From Erysipelotrichaceae bacterium (GTDB lineage Bacteria > Bacillota_I > Bacilli_A > Erysipelotrichales > Erysipelotrichaceae): a stretch of 44,055 nt of DNA. A model generated the notes under the pieces. That model saw nothing but the letters and a program-made list of their open reading frames with translations. It ran no database searches and was not told the origin of the DNA. Location: assembly GCA_015058875.1 (NCBI GenBank), contig SVBN01000023.1, forward strand, positions 1-44,055, written 5' to 3'. This document shows, piece by piece, positions 38,389 to 44,055 of the stretch. A program made the position numbers and the translations under genes. Each line of letters starts with the position of its first letter. Within the stretch, counting starts at the first letter, position 1.

Positions 38389-39570
38389 ATGAAAGAAATG
38401 GGAGAACTGTTTTACCGGGATGCATATATCCGGGCGTTTGATGCGGAGGTTCTGTCCTGCACAAAAACGAAAAACGGATATGGAATTATACTGAATGATA
38501 CTGCGTTCTATCCCGAAGGCGGCGGACAGCCGGGGGATCACGGCAGGCTGAATGAAATTGAAGTGTTTGATACAAAGCGTACCGGGGACGGCGTGGTGCA
38601 TATGACGAAGCAGGAGATCCTGCCGGGAACGAAAGTGCACGGCGTCATCGACTGGGAGCGCCGTTTTGATCTGATGCAGAATCATACCGGAGAACATATG
38701 GTGTCCGGACTGATCCATCGGAAATATGGATACGATAATGTCGGCTTCCACATGGGGGCAGTGATCCTGCTGGATTTCAGCGGTGAAATCACCCCGGAAA
38801 TGATGCGTCAGATTGAGCGGGAAGCCAACCGCAGAATCTGGCAGAATCTTGAAGTGGAAATCACTTATCCTGATGAGGAGGAACTTCAGCAGCTGGAATA
38901 CCGTTCGAAGAAGGAACTGACGGGCAAAGTAAGAATCGTAAATATTCCGGATACGGATATCTGCGCGTGCTGCGGAACGCATCTGAAGCGGACCGGAGAG
39001 GTCGGACTGATCCATCTGCTATCGGTGCAGAAGCACGGCGAAGGTTCACGGATCGAAATGCTGGCGGGGGACAGGGCACTGAGATATCTGGAAAGCGTCG
39101 CCGATCAGAATACCGAGATTTCCCACCTGCTTTCCGCAAAGCCGCTGGAAACCGCAAAGGCCGTGCAGCGTCTGTCGGAACAGAACGGACAGCTCCGTCA
39201 CAGAGCCGTGCAGCTGGCAAATTCCTATACGGCATACAGAGTTGATGCAATGAAGGAAAGCAATGAGACCGTCATCTTCAGGGAAGACGGGATGGATGCG
39301 GATTCCATGCGTTATTTGGCCAATGCGGCAGTGGATCAGAAGAAAGCGGGCACGGCCGCAGTGATCTGCAGAGGAGAGGATGATTCCTTCCGCTATCTGA
39401 TCATCAGCCGCACCCGGGATCTGAGACCTGCCGGAAAGAAACTGAACGCACTTCTCAACGGGAAGGGCGGCGGCCGCCCGGAAATGATACAGGGGACATG
39501 GCGCACGGATGAAAGGATCCTGACGGAAACGCTGAAGGAAGTTCTGGAAGAGAATCAGGTGGAACAATGA
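38389..39570 (+). CDS. alaX: Alanyl-tRNA editing protein AlaX-L
   Basis: 393 residues. Free-standing trans-editing enzyme that hydrolyses Ser-tRNA(Ala) or Gly-tRNA(Ala). The N-terminal beta domain contains F-Y-P-E-G-G-G-Q-P-G-D; the zinc site is H99/H103 (H-T-G-E-H) with C194/H198 (C-C-G-T-H). A C-terminal DHHA1-type domain with G-G-G-R-P-E-M-I-Q-G makes it the long AlaX form. GAGGAGATC precedes the ATG. The MBL hydrolase gene overlaps the stop codon by four bases. Confidence 0.9.
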   Translation: MKEMGELFYRDAYIRAFDAEVLSCTKTKNGYGIILNDTAFYPEGGGQPGDHGRLNEIEVFDTKRTGDGVVHMTKQEILPGTKVHGVIDWERRFDLMQNHTGEHMVSGLIHRKYGYDNVGFHMGAVILLDFSGEITPEMMRQIEREANRRIWQNLEVEITYPDEEELQQLEYRSKKELTGKVRIVNIPDTDICACCGTHLKRTGEVGLIHLLSVQKHGEGSRIEMLAGDRALRYLESVADQNTEISHLLSAKPLETAKAVQRLSEQNGQLRHRAVQLANSYTAYRVDAMKESNETVIFREDGMDADSMRYLANAAVDQKKAGTAAVICRGEDDSFRYLIISRTRDLRPAGKKLNALLNGKGGGRPEMIQGTWRTDERILTETLKEVLEENQVEQ

Positions 39571-40361
39571 AAATAACAATGCTCGGGACCGGACATGCGG
39601 TCGTTACATCATGCTACAACACATGCTATGTCATGGAAGACGGTGAGCGCAGACTGCTGGTTGACGGCGGCGGAGGCATTTCGCTTCTGCGGCAGCTGAA
39701 AGCGGCGGGAATCAGATGGAATACAATCCATGAGATCTTTGTCACGCACCGGCATCTGGACCATATTACCGGTATCCTGTGGATGATGCGGATGCTGGGC
39801 GGACCGCTGGCCTCGGGAAAAATGAAGGAAGATGTCTTTGTCTACGGACATGATGAAGTGATCGGCATACTGGATCAGATGATCCGCAGCCTTCTGCCGG
39901 AAAGGGCGGAACTGATCGGAAAACGCATCCATCTGGTGGAAGTCGGAGACAGAGAACAGGGTGAAATGATGGGAAAGCCCGTCACCTTCTTTGATATCCA
40001 TTCCGTCAAGGCAAAGCAGTTCGGCTTTGTGATGGATGATAACGGCAGAAAAATCGTCGTGTGCGGAGATGAGCCGCTCCATGAAGAATGCATGGAACCT
40101 GCGGAAGGGGCGGAGATGATTCTCCATGAGGCGTTCTGCCTGTACAGCGAAAGGGAAAAATATCATCCTTACGAAAAGCAGCATTCCACTGTAAAGGATG
40201 CATGTGAAACGGCACAGCGCCTGCACGCCCGCAGACTGCTGCTGTACCATTCGGAAGAATCTGATCTGGCAAACAGAAAACAGCGCTATACGGAAGAGGG
40301 AAGACAGTATTATGACGGCATGCTGTATGTGCCGGATGATCTGGATGTGATTGAATTCTGA
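39567..40361 (+). CDS. Metallo-beta-lactamase-fold hydrolase (RNase Z-like)
   Basis: 264 residues. M-L-G-T-G start, D-G-G-G-G and the metal motif T-H-R-H-L-D-H at about residues 59-65, then a distal C-G-D-E near 167 and H-S near 229, as in RNase Z-like and related MBL-fold enzymes. The long exosite arm of true RNase Z is not evident, so tRNA 3' processing is not assured. ATGA overlap couples it to alaX, which makes a tRNA-related or quality-control role attractive. A hairpin overlapping the stop ends the unit. Confidence 0.8.
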   Translation: MKITMLGTGHAVVTSCYNTCYVMEDGERRLLVDGGGGISLLRQLKAAGIRWNTIHEIFVTHRHLDHITGILWMMRMLGGPLASGKMKEDVFVYGHDEVIGILDQMIRSLLPERAELIGKRIHLVEVGDREQGEMMGKPVTFFDIHSVKAKQFGFVMDDNGRKIVVCGDEPLHEECMEPAEGAEMILHEAFCLYSEREKYHPYEKQHSTVKDACETAQRLHARRLLLYHSEESDLANRKQRYTEEGRQYYDGMLYVPDDLDVIEF

Positions 40362-40386
40362 AGACTGCGGGTCTTCTTTTGTTTTT
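40360..40386 (+). terminator. Intrinsic terminator overlapping the stop codon
   Basis: GAAGAC-tgcgg-GTCTTC followed by TTTTGTTTTT; the first bases lie in the MBL gene's stop codon. Confidence 0.8.
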
Positions 40387-40429
40387 CTTAATCACAGCCG
40401 TACGGATGAATAAATGCCTGCAAGTGCGG

Positions 40430-40435
40430 TACAAT
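40430..40435 (+). promoter_or_regulatory. -10 element placed for a leaderless start of the PAP2 gene
   Basis: TACAAT, seven bases before the ATG at 40443, with no ribosome site in between. A terminator just upstream isolates this gene. Confidence 0.45.
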
Positions 40436-40442
40436 AGATGCC

Positions 40443-41276
40443 ATGAAACTGAAGCGGAAAATCAGACAGTACGGAATGCCGGCATTCTGGTGTATATATC
40501 TCATATTGTTTCTGATCCTCGGGAGATATGATCTTGTGTTCAGTACGTATATGACGGAACACAGAATTGCTCTGTTTACGGCATGGGGACAGCATATTGC
40601 ATTGCTTCCAGGCGCATTGATAACCTGCTGGTGCGGCTTTGCGGCGGCACGCAGGGAACAGGGAATCCGGAAATATACGCTGTATCTTGCGGCTGTGACC
40701 GCTTCGCTGATCGGCGGCTGGCAGATGGGAAATTCCCTCGGGGAACATGCAGTCCTGTTCAGCGGGCTGCTTGCGGCGCTGATGTGCTTCATGATGCATT
40801 ATGCTGCAGGCAGATCGGATTTTCCGGCAGACGCGGAGTCTGATGTTATTTACATCGGGATTCTGACGGCGGTGCTCAGCATTTCCGTTACCACCGTTCT
40901 GAAATATGTGTGGGCAAGGCCGCGCTTCTGGGCATTGGGCATGGATGGAAGAATCTTTCAGCCGTGGTACCGGATCAGCGGACCGGCACTGATCACGGAT
41001 GCGGACAAATCGTTTCCGAGCGGACATACCACATCCTCTTCAGCCATCCTCTGGATCACGCTTCTGCCCTCACTGTATCCACGGCTGAAGAAGAGGGAAG
41101 GAATTCTGCGTGCGGCAGTACCGGTCTGGATCGTGCTGACCGCGCTTTCCAGAATCATGGCGGGCATGCACTATATTACCGATACCATGGCGGGATTTGC
41201 CGTGACCCTCAGCATCTTCCTGATCCTGAAAAAGAAACTGTTTTCAGAAAACAATCAAAATGACGGAACGTCATGA
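40443..41276 (+). CDS. PAP2-family membrane phosphatase
   Basis: 277 residues with about six hydrophobic segments. The three phosphatase motifs are complete: K-Y-V-W-A-R-P-R-F (KxxxxxxRP type) near 159, F-P-S-G-H near 191 and S-R-I-M-A-G-M-H-Y-I-T-D near 238. The active site faces outward; family members dephosphorylate undecaprenyl pyrophosphate or phosphatidate-type lipids. There is no alternative start; the message appears leaderless. Substrate undetermined. Confidence 0.85.
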   Translation: MKLKRKIRQYGMPAFWCIYLILFLILGRYDLVFSTYMTEHRIALFTAWGQHIALLPGALITCWCGFAAARREQGIRKYTLYLAAVTASLIGGWQMGNSLGEHAVLFSGLLAALMCFMMHYAAGRSDFPADAESDVIYIGILTAVLSISVTTVLKYVWARPRFWALGMDGRIFQPWYRISGPALITDADKSFPSGHTTSSSAILWITLLPSLYPRLKKREGILRAAVPVWIVLTALSRIMAGMHYITDTMAGFAVTLSIFLILKKKLFSENNQNDGTS

Positions 41277-41293
41277 TCTGATGTTCCGTTTTC
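41263..41293 (+). terminator. Terminator overlapping the PAP2 3' end
   Basis: ACGGAAC (41263-41269) pairs with GTTCCGT (41283-41289), then TTTCGTTT. The left arm is inside the coding sequence. Confidence 0.65.
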
Positions 41294-41347
41294 GTTTGCC
41301 TTTGGGAAATGAACGTAATAAAGTGTTAATCAGAAAAGAGGATTTAT

Positions 41348-42691
41348 ATGACAAAAATGCAGGCTGTCAGCGCGGCGGAACTTGACCGGCTGACCAAAGA
41401 TTATCTTTCCGACACCAAAGCAAGAGTGGTACGCAACGCGCTGACTGTGAATGATCTGGCAGGAATCTCCAGGGTGTTCGATGCGGCGTGCGCAAATCCC
41501 GACTTCTTCTCAGTCAATATCAAAACACTTCCGGCCACAAACCAGATGGCATCCGGCAGATGCTGGCTGTTTGCATCTTTGAATGTGCTGCGTGAAATGA
41601 TCGTAAAGAAATACAAGATCGAAGGCCAGTTCGAGCTGTCCCAGAATTATATGGCTTTCTATGACAAGCTGGAAAAGGCAAACTTCTTCCTGGAAGCAGC
41701 CCTGGCGGAGCTGGAAACACCGTTTGACGATGAGACGGTCCGCTATCTGATGCAGACGGCGGTCGGCGACGGCGGCCAGTGGGATATGTTTGTTTCCCTT
41801 GTCAAGAAGTACGGCATCTGTCCGAAGACAGCGTTCCCGGAGACATATCAGTCTTCCCATACAAGAGCGATGAACGGACTGCTGAACAAGCGGCTGAGAA
41901 AGTTTGCGGCTGACGCCAAACGCATGCATGCGGAAGGAAAGTCTTCCGCTGAAATCAGAGCCGCAAAGGATCAGACACTGAAGGAAGTGTACAGCCTGAT
42001 CTGTTCCTGCTTCGGCGTACCGCCGCAGACCTTCACATTTGAATACTATGACAAGAAAGGTGCATATCATGCCTACCGCGATGTGACGCCGAAGGCATTC
42101 TATGAAGAATATCTGAATGTGAATCTCGATGATTATGTAGGCATTATCAACGGTCCGACCGCTGACAAGCCGTATCATCAGATGTACACGGTAAAATACC
42201 TCGGCAATGTCGTCGGAGGCAATCCCGTTTCCTTCCTGAATCTGCCGATGGATGAATTCAAGGAAGCGATCCTGAAACAGATGAAGGCAGGCGAGCCGGT
42301 CTGGTTCGGATGCGACTGCGGCAAGGAAGGCGACCGTGAAGCGGGTCTGTGGGATGATCAGCTGTTTGATTATGCCGGAACATTTGATATGAATCTGGAA
42401 TTCTCCAAGGAAGACATGCTGAATGCGCGTGAATCCGCAATGAACCATGCGATGGTGCTGACCGGCGTCAATCTGGTGGATGAAGTGCCGACCAGATGGA
42501 GGATTGAAAACTCCTGGGGCGACAAGAATGCGAACAAGGGATATTATATCTGCTCCGATACATGGTTTGACCGCTATGTGTTCGAGGCTGTCGTCAATAA
42601 AAAGTATCTGACCGCCGCCCAGAAGAAGATTCTGAAGAAGAAGCCGGTGGAACTGAAGCCGTGGGATCCGTTCGGATCACTCGCCGACTGA
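41348..42691 (+). CDS. pepC: Aminopeptidase C (bleomycin hydrolase family, C1B)
   Basis: 447-residue cytosolic cysteine aminopeptidase. The catalytic Cys72 lies in N-Q-M-A-S-G-R-C-W-L-F-A, His367 in M-N-H-A-M-V-L-T-G and Asn388 in I-E-N-S-W-G-D, the exact C1B set. The C-terminus (ending L-A-D) reaches the active site in this family and confers aminopeptidase action. AGAGGATTT precedes the ATG. Monocistronic with its own terminator. Confidence 0.93.
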   Translation: MTKMQAVSAAELDRLTKDYLSDTKARVVRNALTVNDLAGISRVFDAACANPDFFSVNIKTLPATNQMASGRCWLFASLNVLREMIVKKYKIEGQFELSQNYMAFYDKLEKANFFLEAALAELETPFDDETVRYLMQTAVGDGGQWDMFVSLVKKYGICPKTAFPETYQSSHTRAMNGLLNKRLRKFAADAKRMHAEGKSSAEIRAAKDQTLKEVYSLICSCFGVPPQTFTFEYYDKKGAYHAYRDVTPKAFYEEYLNVNLDDYVGIINGPTADKPYHQMYTVKYLGNVVGGNPVSFLNLPMDEFKEAILKQMKAGEPVWFGCDCGKEGDREAGLWDDQLFDYAGTFDMNLEFSKEDMLNARESAMNHAMVLTGVNLVDEVPTRWRIENSWGDKNANKGYYICSDTWFDRYVFEAVVNKKYLTAAQKKILKKKPVELKPWDPFGSLAD

Positions 42692-42697
42692 ACATGC

Positions 42698-42729
42698 AAG
42701 GACTGTACGTACCCTGTACGGTCCTTTTC
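42698..42729 (+). terminator. Intrinsic terminator of pepC
   Basis: AAGGAC-t-GTAC pairs with GTAC-g-GTCCTT (42698-42726), followed by TTC; the U-tract is short. Confidence 0.75.
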
Positions 42730-42751
42730 ATATCCCCGGACCGGATGATTA

Positions 42752-42760
42752 TGATACAAT
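42752..42760 (+). promoter_or_regulatory. Extended -10 promoter of rimO
   Basis: TGATACAAT, 21 bases before the ATG, with CGGAGAAAT as ribosome site in between. Confidence 0.6.
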
Positions 42761-42781
42761 TGGTCAGCGGAGAAATAAGAT

Positions 42782-44055
42782 ATGAAAATAGGAGTTATTT
42801 CACTGGGCTGCGCAAAGAATCTGGTGGATACGGAAAACCTGCTCGGAATCCTGAAGGAAAGCGGGCAGGAGATCGTTACCAGCGGAAAAGATGCGGAAGC
42901 GGTAATTATCAATACATGCGGATTTATAGAAAGCGCCAAGAGCGAGGCGATTGAGACGATTCTGGATACGGCCGATCTGAAGCAGGACGGTCTGAAAAAA
43001 CTGATCGTCATGGGATGCCTTTCCCAGCGCTACAAGCCGCAGCTGGAAGCGGAGATGCCGGAAGTGGACCGGTTTATTGCAATCGATGAATACGGAAATC
43101 TCGGCGCGATTCTGAGCGAAGTGCTCGGCGTGCACATTGTGAATACCTACGGCAAGAGTCAGCGGGTGCTTTCCGGAAAACCCTGGATGGCATATCTGAG
43201 AATTGCGGACGGATGCGACAACCGCTGCAGCTATTGCGCAATCCCGCTGATCCGCGGAGACATGCGCTCCATGGATGAGGACGCTCTGGTCAAAGAAGCG
43301 GAAATGCTTGCGGAAAAAGGCGTAAAGGAGCTGAACCTGATTGCCCAGGATTCCTCCAGATACGGTTATGACATCGACGGTCAGCTGCATCTTTCTTCGC
43401 TTCTGAAGCGTCTGGATGAGATTGAAGGATTCCGCTGGATCCGTGTGCTGTATCTGTATCCGGATGAGATTCCGGACGATCTGATCGAAACTATCCGGAA
43501 CAGCCGGCATATCCTGCCGTATTTCGATATTCCCGTACAGCACGGAAGCGACCGGATGCTGAAGCTGATGCACCGCAGGGGAAGTCACGATATCATCGTT
43601 GAGCGCTGCCGGAAGATCCGGGAATCATTTGATCATGCCGTACTGCGCACGACGCTGATCGCCGGATTCCCTTCCGAAACAGAAGAGGATCATGAAGAAA
43701 CGCTCCGTCTGATCCGGGAGATTCACTGGGATCATCTGGGGTGCTTTACCTATTCCCGCGAAGAGGATACGCCCAGCTATGAGATGGAGGATGATGTTCC
43801 TGCCGAAGTGAAAGAGCAGCGCATGGCGGAGATCATGGAACTGCAGGCCGGCATTGTGGAAGAAGAGCACCGGAAGCTGATCGGCGTGGAAGATGAAGTT
43901 CTGGTGGAAGGCTATGAGCCGCTCGGACGGATGTATACCGGCAGAAGCGCGCTGTATGCGCCGGACGGCGTCGACGGCATGGTGCGTTTCCGCAGCGAAC
44001 GCATCATTCAGCCCGGGGAATTTGTAAAGGTGCGGTATACTAAGGTGCACGGACA
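42782..44055 (+). CDS. rimO: Ribosomal protein S12 methylthiotransferase RimO (3' end beyond window)
   Basis: 424 residues visible, cut by the window edge before the stop. Radical-SAM methylthiotransferase acting on an aspartate of ribosomal protein S12. Cluster-binding cysteines of the MTTase domain appear in L-G-C-A-K-N (C10), N-T-C-G-F and M-G-C-L-S; the radical-SAM motif is C-D-N-R-C-S-Y-C (C-x3-C-x2-C). Features such as L-Y-L-Y-P and F-D-I-P-V-Q-H favour RimO over MiaB. A TRAM domain begins near residue 370 and runs off the end. Confidence 0.92.
   Translation, partial: MKIGVISLGCAKNLVDTENLLGILKESGQEIVTSGKDAEAVIINTCGFIESAKSEAIETILDTADLKQDGLKKLIVMGCLSQRYKPQLEAEMPEVDRFIAIDEYGNLGAILSEVLGVHIVNTYGKSQRVLSGKPWMAYLRIADGCDNRCSYCAIPLIRGDMRSMDEDALVKEAEMLAEKGVKELNLIAQDSSRYGYDIDGQLHLSSLLKRLDEIEGFRWIRVLYLYPDEIPDDLIETIRNSRHILPYFDIPVQHGSDRMLKLMHRRGSHDIIVERCRKIRESFDHAVLRTTLIAGFPSETEEDHEETLRLIREIHWDHLGCFTYSREEDTPSYEMEDDVPAEVKEQRMAEIMELQAGIVEEEHRKLIGVEDEVLVEGYEPLGRMYTGRSALYAPDGVDGMVRFRSERIIQPGEFVKVRYTKVHG

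Overview
The window looks like chromosomal DNA of a low-to-mid GC Bacillota, most likely a gut anaerobe of the Erysipelotrichia type. This is inferred from roughly balanced GC, strong AGGAGG-type ribosome binding sites, many U-tract terminators, TGnTACAAT promoters, a CBS/DRTGG pyrophosphatase, GPH and PTS sugar transporters, PepC, AlaX and RimO. I see no rRNA, tRNA, CRISPR array, transposase or integrase.

Layout. 1-3.3 kb: a MORN-repeat lipoprotein (-) diverges from a secreted phosphodiester-glycosidase-like protein and a second lipoprotein. 3.4-8.3 kb: a GPH sugar symporter runs tail-to-tail into a GH31 glycosidase plus type-B carboxylesterase operon. 8.4-12 kb: a HExxH protease, an ECF S component, an ATC-hydrolase-like gene with an in-frame stop near its start, and an HD hydrolase/esterase pair. 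12-14.4 kb: two SDR oxidoreductases around a MerR regulator; both SDR promoters carry the same palindrome inside a 19-bp spacer. 14.4-21 kb: lipoprotein, M42 peptidase, CBS pyrophosphatase, then a structured RNA candidate ahead of a MATE/LysR pair. 21-29.6 kb (-): AraC regulator, ROK kinase, PTS EIIC, two alpha/beta hydrolases and a GH106 rhamnosidase-like enzyme; two promoters in this cluster share one motif at the same distance from the start codon. 30-32.8 kb: a LysR regulator divergent from a secreted FMN/FAD reductase, with a near-perfect operator between them.

32.9-38.4 kb is the least explained part. It holds small hypothetical proteins, a ribbon-helix-helix protein behind a 26-bp perfect palindrome and coupled to an FtsL-like membrane protein, two overlapping pairs of small proteins with sigma-region-4-like C-termini, a Wzz-like two-TM protein behind tandem 20-bp repeats, and a DUF4261-like protein. 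38.4-44 kb returns to housekeeping genes: AlaX editing protein, MBL hydrolase, PAP2 phosphatase, PepC and a 3'-truncated rimO.

How it works together (inference): the cell imports oligosaccharides and rhamnosides or other glycosides, trims acyl groups with esterases and cleaves sugars in the cytoplasm. It also reduces an external organic acceptor with a flavinylated lipoprotein and handles carbonyl stress or metabolism with the MerR-controlled SDRs. Several genes appear to start at or next to their transcription start (leaderless). All family calls come from motifs read by eye; no database search was run.
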